Below are positions 47,731-61,276 of a stretch of DNA of 64,000 nt, piece by piece; position 1 is the stretch's first letter; each line of letters opens with the position of its first letter. Source of the stretch: Hypomesus transpacificus (Eukaryota; Chordata; Actinopteri; Osmeriformes; Osmeridae); contig NC_061082.1 in the NCBI RefSeq assembly GCF_021917145.1, positions 10,638,237 to 10,702,236 of the forward strand, written 5' to 3'. Made by a program: the position numbers and the translations under genes. The notes beneath the pieces are model-generated. The model had not been told where the DNA came from. It saw only the letters and a list, made by a program, of their open reading frames with translations, and did not search any database.

Positions 47731-50700
47731 AGGCCCCCAACATCCCCTCCCCCCCACCCCTCCTTGTTTGCCGTGCAACCCCCCTCTCCCCTCCCCACTT
47801 TAATCCATCTTCCATGCTCTGCCAGCCACCAGGCTGAGTGGGGGGGGGGTGACGAGATGTAACCTAGAGACCAGAGTGAGAGATATTGTATGAAAGAGAG
47901 GGAGAGAGAATGATGAATAGAGAGAGAGAAAGAGGGGGAAAGAGTGAGCGAGAGATGACTGTGGAGGGAGAGACGTGAGAACAGAAGGTCTGTGGGTGTG
48001 GGTCTCTGAGGAGTAGGAGAGAGCTCCAGGGCTGACAGACTCTAACAGGGGTGGTGCTGTTCTCATGTTAGGACCATGGTTTTCTCCCCGGCTCTCAATC
48101 CTCTCTCATCTCCCTGACCCCCCACTTCCCCGTCCACCCACCAACCCCTGAACCCACTCAGGTCACCTGAACAGCCAATCAGCTTGCTCCAATGCAGTGC
48201 AAGAAGCTCACCTCCTCTTTCTAAGGTGCCCCAACTCCACCTCCTGTCACCTACTCCGGTCATCCAGCCAACTACGGCCGAGACGACTCCTCTGGAGACC
48301 AAGCCCATGAGAAGCTTACCTCTTCTCTTACTTAGGGCTTGTTTGTTTTGATTTGCAGTGCAGATGTTACTTCATTGTTCCTGTAATGTTACATTACATG
48401 ATGTTTCCTAAAATCTCACCCCTACACTCTTAACACAAACCCACACACTCTACAAACTAGCACTCCTGCTAGGAGCCTGTACGAGCAAGCTCCCCTGCTA
48501 TCGAACCTTGTAATGGAAGGTGTTTTGAGTGGACCCTGTACTGTCTTCTATCTGATGCTGGCTCTGTTCACGTGACTAGATGAAGCGTGACTTAAGGACC
48601 AGGCACGCATTTGCAATGAAGCCACGTTGAACAAGCAGAGGCAGGTGCTCCACAGGTTCGGTTTCCGTGATGCAACAAGGGCTCTGAATACAAAGGTCTC
48701 ACGACAGGCGTAGTTCCTTTCGGGGGTTCCCATACTCCCACCCACTCCACATCCCCCTTTAGCCTAGCCCTCACGTTCAGCTCATCTCTCTCCGCTGGTG
48801 CTTGGATCTAAGTTCTACAATATTCTCACACCCATAGAAGCTTACACACATGAGTGCATTGGATGGCCAGCCTGCTCGGATTCGTCTTTGCTGAATGACC
48901 CATTGTAACCTTGACCAGAGAAGTCACCCCAACCTCCCCCGCTCCATCATTTTAAATGCAGTACAAACTGAGTGAATGCAGAGCTGGACAAAGGACTTGT
49001 CAAGCGGTTTCAGCTCACTGAGTAGACTGCACGCAACAGCTGCTCTCCTAGAGTCCTGTCAGCGTTTGATGTCCAGCTCTAGATTGTAGTATTGTTTTAC
49101 TTTGCCTTAATTCAAGTTTGCTTATGCTAGGCTGACAGATCCAACCCCCTGCCGATCCCCCATAAAACTCCTCTCCTTTTCACCCCATCACTCCTGTCCT
49201 ATTTCCTCTACCTAGGTTTTACTTAGAATAGAGTATTGTGGGTAATGGAGTTTGTTTAATGTAGGGCTGTAATCATGCATCACAGTGGGTGAAGTTGCCG
49301 ACATGTTTGTGGGGTGGCGGGAGCAGTAGGATGTTTATAAATTACAATGCCTCCTGTTCACTACTGTAGCCTGATCATCCTTCATAGCTGAAAATGTTAC
49401 ATTACTTTGCAAAAGCTGCTTAGGAGGGTGGGAGTTTACTGTTTCTAATGATTTGGTCGATGTTACTTTAGAGCTGTGTGCTACTGGCACTTCGGCATAG
49501 ACGCTGCAATAGCACCTGCTCTTGAAACCTCTTACAGTTTATAACTGTTTTTGTTTTGTTTTATAGAGTTGTGGTTAGGATTGGTTCTGGTTTGGGTTAA
49601 CATGGGGGTTAACTCTTATGTTTTGTCATTTTCTCTATCCCTTCATATGGCCGAGGGTTAGGTTACTCTGCTATGGTAGCAACTCCACTTGGTAGCAACT
49701 GCATAGAAGGGGCAAATATATGTCATGTTGTCTTTACTGGCACAGCTGTTCGATGCTTTGACAGTACGTAACGTGGAAGATGTCCTCATCTGTCCCTGGG
49801 TTTGGGATGACATCCTTTGTTTCATTGTCATACTCACCATGTTGTGTTCTTCTGTAACCCCTACTCATCTCTTTAGATTTTAAATGTTTTTTCAACCAGG
49901 ACAGACTCATGCAAGCCTTAACAGAGTGAGAGTGCAGCTTCATTGATTTGTTTTCGCGTGGACATTTAGATGCTTTCTGAGCCCCCAATACCAAACACTC
50001 CTCAGTATTTACATTCTGTAGCTTACTGTTTCTTAGGGTTAGTGGATGACTTAGCTTGTTGTAAGGCTGAATACTTGAAGGGTGAAAGGCCCCATGATTA
50101 AGATCTGCTCTGAGGTTTAGCTAAGACGGCTCCCCCTTCTCCTCCTCTTCACGACACCCTCAGTTGCCGCCCCGAAAGGCGCTGAGCCCGATGCTAGGAG
50201 CTCCGTCTCAGTCATTAATTAATTCAACTCACGCTTAGGACCTTGACACGTGGGTAAAGTTTGAGAGAGAGAGACTGGTCCATTCCATGTTTCCTAGTAT
50301 CCCATCATGCTCTGGTGACGCTCCTCTGGCCGTGTAGGAGGTTGTTCTGATGCACGTAAGGTGTAAATATTCTAGAAGGGACAAAAGGTCAAAGTAAAGT
50401 TTCAACATGATTTAGACGTTTTTTCTTACACTGGAGGTTTCAAATGGAATAAGGGAAAAAATCCTCTAACTAGTAATCTAATTTTTTTTGTTATGAGTTC
50501 TGAAATTGAAGAATGAATTAACAGTAGAAGATAAGCACTGCAATCTGACCTTTTTCGGCTGTAAAGTTATTTCACTTAAAGTGGCACCTCTTGAATCAGC
50601 TCTTATTTATTTGTCTTTTTTCTAAGTATTTGTATCTGTTGTTTCTTCAATTAAACAATTACGAACATTAAAGGATTTAATCACACCTATCTTTACTCTT

Positions 50701-52115
50701 TGATTTTGTTTATTTGTCTAGATTTCTCAATACTGTCTCTGAATATGGATTGTGAAACAGGATCTCCTTTCAAATTCCATGGTGTAAAAAGCTGCTTAAT
50801 GTACTGTAAGCAAGTTTATTACAATGGCCTCTGAGGTGCTAGTGTGTACTTCTGTACTTGTTTCCTCTTCAGTACCATAGGGACCATGTACTCCCTTAAG
50901 TGCATCCTCACGTGGCAGCTTGTTGTAGTCAGAAGACATCTCCATCCACTAACCAGGTGCATATGACCTCCATCTTCTCTGCACACTGTTGTACCACATC
51001 ACCTCCCATCCATCTGCTGTCTGGCGGACTGGAGCAGCTAGACCAGACACCAGGACACTGCCAGGGCACCACAGGAGAGCTCTGCTGTCTGGTGGAATGT
51101 ATTCAAATGTCCATGTGTACAAAATGTCAATGACAATGTGACATACTCCACTGTACATACAGTAGAAAGAGATGGTTATGAGCTGTTTCTTTTACAACAA
51201 CTGAATGACTAATTAATGCATCAGCTCTACCAGCGACAAGAACGTTAAAGTGGTGAAGTCACACAGGAACAGGAGACAAGATGGCTAATTCACCCTCCTG
51301 TAGAATAAAACTCTGTCCAACAGCCTGATGCACACTGAATGGCCTCTACCTTTTTCAGCTTGAAATTCAACCACAGCAACACTAAAGATGTTTGGCCGAA
51401 GAACCGTACAGAGAATGAGTGCTTCATCTGTGATTAATTTTTTCAATAACTTTGTAATGAATGCAGAGGGACTGTAGATGTATTTATTTTTTGCATGGTG
51501 TGCACTGTTGCACATGTTACACTGAGTTAATTCTGAGTCAGGGGTTTCCTTTAGAGACTGGCTATGGAACAGCTGTGGCTTTCTCTTTGAATTTGAAACT
51601 CGGAAAAAAATATTAAAACATTCTGAGGAAGCAGAAAGAGAATGTCTATTGTTGCAATTTTTTTAAATTATTAAAAAAGTGTTCACAAGAAGGAAGTTGT
51701 ACTAAAGTAGTCTGTAAAATCACAAAATGAATTAAAATCATTTTAGACACACTAATAGGCCTACATTTGTTGAGCAATTGCAGAGGCTGGCGAATATAAG
51801 GTAAGAGGTATGATTTGCTGTAGAAAACTACAATCGTAATCCAAAAGATTGGAGGTTGGGGCTAAATGTGAATTATATTTTCAATGGGCGGCTGACACGA
51901 CACATTTAAGATGCACTGGTATGACTGGTAAATGTTTTACCTCTGCTCTATCAGTAAGTAGTATCATGAATCGAAACCTTCTCTGGTGTGTCTTTCCACT
52001 CGGTTGAACTGTTCTGTTGTCAGCGGAGAGACTTTGATCTCGGCGGTCAACACAAGGAGAGTCTAAACGACAGAAACGTTCACAGTGACACAGAACACAC
52101 AGTCATTTCCATACA
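47731..52115 (+). other. agpat3 3' UTR and intergenic space to the GIMAP gene
   Basis: No protein-coding similarity is visible. The first part is likely the long agpat3 3' UTR. Candidate poly(A) signals are ATTAAA near 50651 and AATATTAAAA near 51609, both unproven. Purine-rich GA repeats occur at 47880-47970. The 5' untranslated exon of the next gene probably begins after the acceptor-like TTGTCAG at 52021, or upstream of it. Confidence 0.45.
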
Positions 52116-54674
52116 ATGCTGGGGACAGATCCTCCTCTATGTTCTGGGACAGAATATAAAGGAAAGACTTCAGAACACAGTGAGTACTTCATAGGTATAT
52201 AAACCAGGAACAGAGTGAGTACTTCCAGGAATGAGTACTTCTTATGGCCAGCCGAGCAAAGAGAAGATAGCATTTGTGTTTTCATGAGGTTCCATCTGGG
52301 TATTGATTATTTTATTAATATAGTATATGTATATATATTTATTATTTCAATGTGGTTAAACTTCAGTCATTGAGGCACACACAAATTATCAAAATGCAGC
52401 AATTCTGTTAGTCGATTTGGAATATAAAATATCCTTAGTCTGTTATAATTTAGATTAAAAATAATAATATTATATTACATATTATGTACATTATTATTAT
52501 TAGCATAATGTGTTCTTTCATATTCATGTTTGCAGTGGAAGGAAGCCCTCCAGAGCTGAGGTTACTCCTGCTGGGAAGAGACTGGCTGCAGAAGAGCCTG
52601 ACAGGTAATATTCTTCTGGACAGGAAGCTGTTCGACCCCCGCAGGCCGGTGGACATGTGTGTGAGGAGACAGTGTGTCCACGCAGACGGCCGCAAGGTCA
52701 CCGTGGTCAGCACCCCCCAGAGGTGGCTCCAGTACGCGGTGGATGACTGGTCTCTGGTGGACAGGAACGTGGCAGACAGCTTGTCCCTGTGTCAGCCCGG
52801 GCCCCATGCCTTCCTCATGGTTGTCCCACTGAAGTCCTGCAGGGGCAGGGAGTGGACACTGGAGGCCCCCCTGGAGCTGCTTAACCAGGCACTCTGGAGG
52901 AGCATGATGGTGGTGTTGACCGGTCATGAGAAACTCACAGGAGTTTCAGTGGAGGAGTACATAGCCAGACACCAGTACCTCAGTGAAATGGTGGAGAGGT
53001 GTGGACACAGGTACCAAGTCCTGGACACAACTGGCAATGATGTCAGTCATGTAAAAGAGTTGTTTGAGAAGATTGACAGGATGGTAGCTGGAGATGTTGA
53101 AGAGGGTGGAGAAGGTTATTTCACCATGAAGGAGAGCAGTCACAGAGCCGCAGAGGTGAGGAAGAGAATGGAGGAGGAGAGAGCAGAGCAAAGAAGAGTC
53201 ATGGTGCAGAGGAGGAGAGACACATTGAGATCTCTGCTCCAAGGTAAAGATCTGTCCTACAGATATTATATATTTTTTTTAATACTGCCACCCCATCCCT
53301 GTCGTCTTAACATGTGTAGTCTGTTTTTCAAATGAGTGTTTCTTTTGTAGGTTTGCCACATCATCTCCAAGAGCTGAACATAGTGATGGTGGGAGCTCGA
53401 AGAGCTGGTAAAAGCTCAACAGGAAACAGCATTTTGGGTGACAAAGTCTTTGAGGCAGGACGCTCAACATTGAAGTGTGTAAGCAGACAAGGTGATGTGG
53501 CCGGGCAACTGGTTTCTGTGGTCGACACTCCCGGCTGGCACGCCCGATACTTCTCAGAAGACACCCCACAGGAAATCCGTCTTGAGATTACCCAGAGTGC
53601 CTTTCTATGTGACAATGCCCCTCAAGCTTTTCTCGTGGTCGTACGATGTGATGAGACGTTCACGGAGACGGACCGGTCCAGACTGGAGGAGCATCTGAAG
53701 CTGTTCGGCCCATTAATCTGGAGCCGTACTGTGGTTCTGTTTACATGGGGAGACCGGCTCAGTGGCACCTCCATAGAGCAGCATATAGAGAGGTGGCCTG
53801 GCCTGTGCTGGCTGGTGGACCGGAGTGGGAACAGGTACCAGGTGTTGGAGAACACAGGTCTGGCTGAGGGCTCTCAGGTTAGGGAGCTGCTGCAGATTAT
53901 CAAAGACACTATGGTAGAAAACGAGGGCGGACATTTGGTGAACACACTGTGGGAGTTCCAGGAAAGTAACAGGAAGTTGGTTCAAAGGTCAGAGGAAATC
54001 AGTAGAAGGTTGGATGAGGTTGAAAAGGAGAATATCCAGCTTAAACTGATGCTCAAGGAGAAAGAGAGGATAGTGGCAGATGTGAATGAGAGATGTGCAG
54101 AGAAAGATTATATGGTCACAGACTTGAGGCAAATAAACAAATTGAGAGTGCAAGAAAATGAGGAAAGAAAGTTTGACTATGAGCAAGAGATTGAGGCTCT
54201 CACACAATCGTGCGAAGAAAAAGATGTGGTTCTGGAAAAGATTGAGAGAGAGCATGGTGTTGAAATCAGAAAGCTTCAAGAGCAGGTAGAACAGCTGAAA
54301 AAGAGAAGAGAGGAGGCAGAACAAGACTGGGGCACCACTGCTGAGCTTCAGGAACGGTATCTCGAGAGCGAGTCAAGGTGTGTCGGAATGGAGAAGGAAG
54401 TGTCAGAACTGAGTCGACAGCTTGAACATTACTGGCTCCAGAGTAGAGGGATGGAGCTCCTGCTGACGCACACAAAGGAGGATCTGTCCAGACTGGGGAG
54501 AAAAACGCCTGCTGGCCAGACTGATATCACTAATCTCAGTGAGTAAGAACCAGTGTTTGAAGATCTGTTGCTCGGATCTATAATCTTTAAGTTATACTAA
54601 TGAACTAAACCTGTAAATGCTGTGATGTATTTGTTAGTATCTCAGTCTGCTTCTCATTCTCTCTGTCTCTCTTT

Positions 54675-54745
<71 letters not shown>

Positions 54746-55118
54746 GTCTCTCTGTCTCTCTGTCTCTCTGTCTCTCTCTCTCTCTCTCTCAGAGATGGAG
54801 TGGAAGGTCTCTTCAGAGCAGACTGGAAGTGCACCACGAGCACAGCTCGATGAGGAGGAATGGAGAGATGCAGCAGGACCTGGAGTGCAGAGAGACAGGG
54901 ATGAGTGGAGGAGTACAGTGTCCTGGCTGAGGGTTGGAGCTGTAGCGCTTGGGGCTGTGATTGGAGCCGTGGCTGGGTCTGTCCACGCTCCGTTGAGGGT
55001 TGCCACTGGGGGCATTGTAGGGGCTGCTGTAGGGACTCTACTGGGGGCCTCACTGGCCCAGAATAAGTTTGGAGAAAATAGAACAGTCACATTTCTGACA
55101 AACAGGCCTCCACCATAA
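52116..55118 (+). CDS. GIMAP/AIG1-type GTPase with tandem G domains, coiled coil and C-terminal hydrophobic hairpin
   Basis: GIMAPs are septin-like GTPases of immune-cell membranes. Exons are 52116-52179, 52536-53243, 53351-54538 and 54793-55118; phases agree for 761 residues. The first G domain (about 31-250) has a ruined P-loop: GRDWLQKS at 35-42 lacks the glycine before KS, and DTPG is replaced by STPQ. The second (about 265-470) is intact: GARRAGKS at 272-279, then STGNSILG, VDTPGW (DTPG 316-319), FTWGDRL, and the AIG1 box-like RCDETFTETDRSRLE. A long charged coiled coil follows (about 480-650), then an alanine/glycine-rich hydrophobic segment (about 698-743) that could insert in membrane. 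The start ATG 52116 is chosen because it joins in frame; translation could also begin at the Met at residue 22. Fish have many such genes, so no symbol is assigned. Confidence 0.9.
54686..54790 (+). repeat. (TC)n microsatellite forming the splice acceptor tract
   Basis: About 105 bp of TCTCTC with a central block of TGTCTCTC repeats ends in CTCTCTCAG at 54790-54792. It therefore acts as the polypyrimidine tract of the last GIMAP exon. Antisense it gives artefactual RERERE open frames. Confidence 0.95.
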
Positions 55119-55976
55119 ACAAGAAAGATTTTGTGTCAATCAAACTTGGAGTTGGAGGAAAGAATTTAAGGTGCCGTTTCTCAGTTGATTATATTTTACC
55201 ATAATACCTAGGGGAGCTTTAAATGTACTACATTTTACATTCTATTCATTTGCTCTTGTATTCAAAGCGACACGGAAATAATGCATGTAGTACAAGGATT
55301 ATGTATACAATAATATTGGGACAAGAAAAGTTCTATTAGTAGTTCAGTGGTTAGTAGCAAAGAACAGTCTGGTGTTTTAACCAGACACAATGCAATAGAT
55401 TAAAGCACAATACAAAGGACTGGTCTACTGTTCGGGACAGGAGGTTGGCGCAGTCAATAGACAATAACCAATGCATGGTATATGAGGATGTTTCTATTAT
55501 GTTGCCTATCACTGTGAATTAAAGAGTAGTTTTGACACATCTTATACTTAGACTACAATATTTGATGTAACTGTTCCAAAGCCATTAGGGTTTGTAGCTT
55601 CCTGTTGTTAATGCAAGATCAGAGCTTCATTACCATCTTCACTCACTAGAGGATGGTGTGGAGCTATGATCACGTCATTGATGCGAGTGAACACCTAAAT
55701 ACCACCTCAATACACCTCACAAGCTGACTCCTCATTGCACTGTTACATATTTTTTTACAAAATGACTGAATTTGCCATTCAAATATTTGTTTGTAGGACA
55801 TAAACTTATCATCCTTTAGTCAACAGATGGTGAGGTCAGGTTGAGAACACAGGCCAGGGTATTTGAGGTGAGGGTAGACAGGCTAGACAGGCAGGTGGGC
55901 TCACAGCAAATAGATCTGACATCCCCTACCTGACATCATTAATTAATCATGTAACATCCAGTAGATCTCAGATGTG
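55119..55976 (+). other. 3' flank of the GIMAP gene
   Basis: Probable 3' UTR; ATTAAA at 55518-55523 is a weak poly(A) candidate. No further exon recognised. Confidence 0.4.
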
Positions 55977-55984
55977 GTGTTGAC

Positions 55985-56328
55985 CAGTGCCGGTCCTTCC
56001 TATAGGCGACATATAGGCAGCCGCATAGGGCGGCATGAAGAGGGGGGCGGCATTTTCCGAAGTGCATCTATTCATTATCCTCCTGCACTACCAACAAAGG
56101 GTGCCAACCGCGCCACGTTATATGTCCGTACTGGGGGGGGCGGCACCAAAATTTGCGCTCCCGGCGGGGGGTGGGGGGTTGGGGGGGGGGGGGGGGGTTG
56201 TGGGGGGGGTTGGGTGGGGGGTGGGGGTTGGGGGGGGGTGGGGGGGGGGTTGGGTGGGGGGTGGAGGGGGGGGGGGGTGCTGATGATAAATCTTGCCTAG
56301 GGCGCCAATTGTGCTAGGACCGGTACTG
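55985..56328. mobile_element. Non-autonomous hAT element with 8-bp target duplication
   Basis: The ends are CAGTGCCGGTCCT and the inverse AGGACCGGTACTG, one mismatch apart. The eight-base duplication GTGTTGAC flanks it at 55977-55984 and 56329-56336. CAG...CTG ends with an 8-bp duplication define the hAT superfamily. The interior includes an expanded G-rich tract (about 56160-56277). Confidence 0.93.
56160..56277 (+). repeat. G-rich low-complexity tract
   Basis: Runs of 6-17 G separated by single T or TT. It has strong G-quadruplex potential and the length is uncertain from sequencing. It lies inside the hAT element at 55985-56328. Confidence 0.9.
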
Positions 56329-56686
56329 GTGTTGACTGCAACATCCAGTAGACCTTACACTTTGTAAAGATGTAGACCATTGTCGTTAGAACAAAGTGAA
56401 ACACCCTGTGATCTGATCATCCATTTCCATTTCCGGTCACAGCTGCCTGTGAAGATGGCAGCACACAATAATGCAGTACAACCGAATGTATACTTTTCAA
56501 GAAAACAATCATCCTTCTGTCCTCCCGACCCTTTCGATCCTTCCTTTCTTCCATCTCTTTCCTGTCATGTCTCCTGGAAGGCTGATCTGTGCTGCATGGA
56601 TGAATTAGGGATGGGTGATTGTCTCCATTTCAGCTGAGCCGACTGTAATGATAGTGTACTGAGGAGGATGTGGGCAGATGATTCAT

Positions 56687-56952
56687 ACTGGCTGGACTGG
56701 GTTCATGTGTGCTGGCTGGACTGAGTTACTGTGTGCTGGCTGGACTGGGTTACTGTGTACTGGCTGGACTGAGTTACTGTGTGTTGGCTGGACTGGGTTA
56801 CTGTGTGCTGGCTGGTCTGGGTTACTCTGTACTGGCTGGACTGGGTTACTGTGTACTGGCTGGACTGGGTTACTGTGTGCTGGCTGGTCTGGGTTACTCT
56901 GTACTGGCTGGACTGGGTTACTGTGTGCTGGCTGGTCTGGGTTACTCTCTGT
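56687..56952 (+). repeat. 24-bp minisatellite, about 11 copies
   Basis: The unit CTGGCTGGACTGGGTTACTG + TGTG recurs every 24 bp with point variants (GTCTGG, CTCTGT). Because 24 is a multiple of three, all frames stay open for about 80-130 codons. They encode repeated LAGLGYCV or, antisense, QSSQHTVT-type octapeptides; these are not credible genes. Confidence 0.92.
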
Positions 56953-59900
56953 GACAGAATCGCCACTGCTGGGCCTCTCACAGACATTTCTCTGTTGATG
57001 TCCTCCCCAGGATGTGTGTGCGTGTAGTTTGTGTGTGTGTGTGTGTGTTTGTACAGGGTGCAGGGGAAGCATTGTAACATGTAGTTGATGCTAGATCATA
57101 TAGTGTGTTCTAAGGAGTGAAGGTGTAGCACGTTTTTCATCAGACTAATGAGGCCATGGGTGAATGTAGAGAGTCAGGCCATATGTGTCCAGGGAAGAAA
57201 CTGCGATCCTGGGGGCCTGTATCAGAGAGAAACCCTTGGTTGGTGCTAGCTCCAAAAACATACTAGAAGATTAGAATTGTTTGGTGGTACAGCATTTGAC
57301 TGCAGATCGAGAGGTCCAAGGTACAAAAATGTTAGATATTGGGTGGACTGAGCAGAGAACAGACACAAACATTTTAAAGATGTTGAGAACTATGCAATTG
57401 TGGCATTACTTTGCATCCTTCTGCTTTCATACATTGTTTTCCATCTCCCAAGCTGAAAATAGCCCACGTACAATAACAATCATCCAGCCCGTCCAGCTCT
57501 GAGTAAACAGGAGGTCTTTGGGTGATGATTCAGCCATCATACTCCAGCCCTGCCTTCTCCCTCCAGGACAGAAGATGCTTATTGGCTGTCTATTATCTCA
57601 ATATGTCCTCCGTTGCTTCAGCCAGCTCAGTTTGACATAGATCACGTTTCCAAATGGAGCATTGTATCTATAACAATGTCCCTCTGGCACAGGCAGTTTT
57701 GTTGTTTTTATTTGGCCTTGTTATTCAGAACAATGCACTACGTCTAATGGTTTGTACTGTCGCAGAAGCGAAAAAAAACCCTCAACCTTGCGTTATTAAG
57801 AGATACGAAGTGACATGCTCCTCTCAACATATGCCTAACAGAGACTAAGTCTATCTTCTCTGTTTGAGGTTTTTAATAGAAAATTATAAATGAGGCGGAT
57901 GTTTCCCTTCGTCCTGTCAGAGTGGATCTCAGGGAGAGACTAGAGCCTGAATATAAGCTCACTGCAGCTGCCTTCTCCAGTTCCGTCAGCCTCTGTTCCA
58001 TGTTAACTGGTGGCTGTGCATTTGCAAGACCACAGAACTGATGGACGTTTGCTGAGGGGCCATAGAGAGTATTTTGAAAGAGACAATCATGTAGTTATAG
58101 GTAAGGGCTCAATATTTTTGAAGAAGGTTGGGTGGGGAGGGAGGGGGGTGAGGGGCTTTGGGGGCAGCTGGGCTCAGCATCAGCAACACTGGAATATTAT
58201 GCACTGGAACTTGACTTGAAAAAAACAACAGTTACTGACAGGTTGGTTTTGACTCATTTGGAGTCACATCACAGTCTATTAGAATTCTGCACCCAAACAC
58301 ACTGAGGTCTCCAGGCGATGCTTGATGTTCAAATTAATTCCAGTGACTTCCTACTGTTGACAGGGAGGCACAGCCACACAGAGCTAGTCCATAGCTGGGT
58401 TAGTCTGCCCAAGCAAAAAAATATTATACTTTAAAGTATACTTACTAAGTATGAATACATGACTAATTAAGGTATCAATACGTTTCTGCGAATAGAAAAT
58501 TAATAAATTCAAAGTTCACGTTCTATTGTGTAGGAAAGGATGAATATGAAGAAAATTTATTAAGCTCTATATTAATACATTTCAATTAGATTTAAGTATA
58601 CTATCTTTATGCTTGGGTGTGTTTTCCTTATTCTGCATGAGAGGACACTGGCTCATGAATGTTTACAGACCGAGGCAGACTCTAGCGTGGGTCCTACATG
58701 GCCTGCCCTCTGACCCCCGGGGGAAGTGCATGATGGGATACGGGAGACATAGCTCACTCAAGCATGATACCCTGGCATACAGACGTTCACAATATTGTGA
58801 CTGCTCGTCCACCCCCTCCCTACTCTCCATCCAACTATGTTGGCTATGTCCTCCCCCTCTTGAAATGTGCTGATCACTAAGCATCACTGTTCAGGCATTG
58901 TGGGGGACATCCCCCAGTGTGGGTCCCTCTACTGAAGCAGCAACAGTAGCTGTATGATATGTTCATTTGCTCAACCAAAAGCAAGAATTCTATTTTCAAA
59001 GACACCATGCATCATACTGCTGATGAGTGCAAGGCTGTGGTCCAAGACCCAGAACACAGTAGTTCCCAGAAGTTTTCAATTTTTTCCATTCAGGGCACAC
59101 ACTGTAAAAACAGAGACTGCAAGCAGAAGGTTCAAAGGTGAATTTCTGGGCAAAAAGAAGAGGTCCATGACCATGCTGGAGGAGAGAGTTCCTCCAGATG
59201 CTTAGTAACACACTGCTATTCCATCACACAGCTGTAGCCGTGAACTGTGAGCTGCACCCAGTAAATGACCAAAGCCTTTCAAACTGAAAACACCATCTGA
59301 AAACAAATTTGTTAAATATTGATCGGCAAAGTTATATACCTCAAGATGTTTTAACGTGATTGCAGTAACCTTTTATTTCAAAGGACCAAAATAATACATT
59401 TTAGACAAGTAGTCACAGGACATGGGTCAAAATGTATCCACTTTCCATTATTGAAATATCTACACCTTGTTCTGTTAATTAAAATAATGTTAAAGTGACT
59501 TCCTAAAATACTTCAAATGAAGTCAATGTAAAGTTTTACACATTTCAGTAATATGGCACCATTTTGAAAATAGCAGAAGAGTCTACTTGTTTTTTTAAGT
59601 GGCATTAATCGTAAGTATTTACAATGTATAATAAAACTGAATCAATACAATAGTTCAATAAGCAGCAGTGTGTTTTAAAAATAGTGCTTAAAACAAGTGA
59701 ACTGATGCAAAAAAACTAATATATTTACATACCTGTCTTTCTCAAAACAAAGTTTGTATCTTGTTTTTTATATAATTTGTTAAAATCACAATGTTCATAG
59801 GTCACATCAATCATTTTCAATATAGCAAACATTTTCTTTGTAGAAAATTAAATACAAATAAACTGAGTTGAGTCTGAGAACATAAAACCACTTGTGTATC

Positions 59901-61276
59901 ACGTTTCAACTTAAACATAATAATGATTGTCACCATTATATTAATAATAATCCCCTTAATGTAACAACTATGGGAAAATCTCTTTCAGCATCTTCATGAA
60001 GAAATAATTCTAATATGTATTATTTCCTATCACTGACTTTATACATAAAACATTCAAAACTGTATCCTTCCAGAAGAGACCTTTTTAATACTCACATTTG
60101 GTTTTCAGTGTTTGTAAATATATTGTTAAATTATTGATAGACCTTATTAGAACCTGGTAACCTGCAGATTCGGAACAAATTATATTCAGAGATTGAATCT
60201 GGTCCTGTTTACCAAACTTGGGTAAGAGACTGTGGAAAATACTATCAAATGCTTGTTTGACTGACATGAAACACAAAAGTGGATAGTGTGGTGGGATTCC
60301 GGAGGTTCCATTGCAGTAAGCATCACTGTTCCTCAGAATCAGCAATATCATCCATGACCTACAGTACGTCTGCCATGAAAAATCTATATGAATAAATAAT
60401 GGGTAAGTTCAAATCAAGTGTTTGCTATCTGTCACAGTTTCCCTAAGTACTGGAAGACTCACCCAAAGGTAAAAAATTAACGACAATAACAACAACAACT
60501 GAAGGAAAATTCAAGTGAGAAAACAATAATAATACTGACAATTGTACCTACGTGTCTGTCCCAGTGAATGACATTAACCTGAACTTTCACCAATAAAACA
60601 AATGAAATGATAACTTATAGACATCCCAACACACATAAGAAGAGAACCTTCAAATATGAAACATGAAACACGGGTTGTTGGGTTGTGTTTTTATGGACCA
60701 GGATGAACAACCCCTACTACACTACTGGTATTACTAGGCGGTGGAATAAAGTGCTGTAAACTTCCTATTAGATTTGTATGATTCAACATTTTCCCCTCCG
60801 GAATGTGTCCCCTAATCTCATTATTAGATAGAAAATATAATTCACATGACCATGGAGTTTGTATGATTTATGCTTACATTCCTGTTGTGAGGCTAAAAAA
60901 CCCTAATGACGACACTGTCATGTCACAAATCATAGCAATGATGAAAGCCTCTTAGGGCATTTAATGATGCTGGGGTAAAGCCTCCTTACTGAGAATCCTC
61001 GTTAATTTAAGATTAGGAAACAAAACTATTGGGGGAAAAAACGGTGTAAAACTAGTTTCTCCTCTGTTTTCATCTGGAAGAAATCTTGACTCAAGCTGTG
61101 ACTGCATCTTGTAAACAAAGAACTCCAAATGATAATTACTCACAGGACAAAACAATCCAACCAACAAAAAGAGTACTAAAAACATATTGTCCTGACTCTC
61201 CCCCCACGCGGTGTATGAGTACTAGAAGGCAGCTCCTTGGGTGGCTGAATCTGAGTCCTGCTCCCTCTCCTCTGGG
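56953..61276. other. Intergenic region and probable 3' UTR of the minus-strand AHR gene
   Basis: No conserved coding exon is recognised. The part nearest 61276 should be the AHR 3' UTR (minus strand). One possible poly(A) signal is AATAAA read on the minus strand at 59372-59377. Open frames at 57281-57502, 58613-58887 and 60085-60351 show no domain. Confidence 0.4.

Noticed and set aside
54634..55090. Long minus-strand open frames rich in RERERE and TERQRD
   Set aside because: They are the antisense of the TC microsatellite and the GIMAP last exon; no independent support.
56683..57080. Overlapping 80-130 codon frames of octapeptide repeats on both strands
   Set aside because: The 24-bp repeat keeps every frame open; no start context, splice signals or family similarity.
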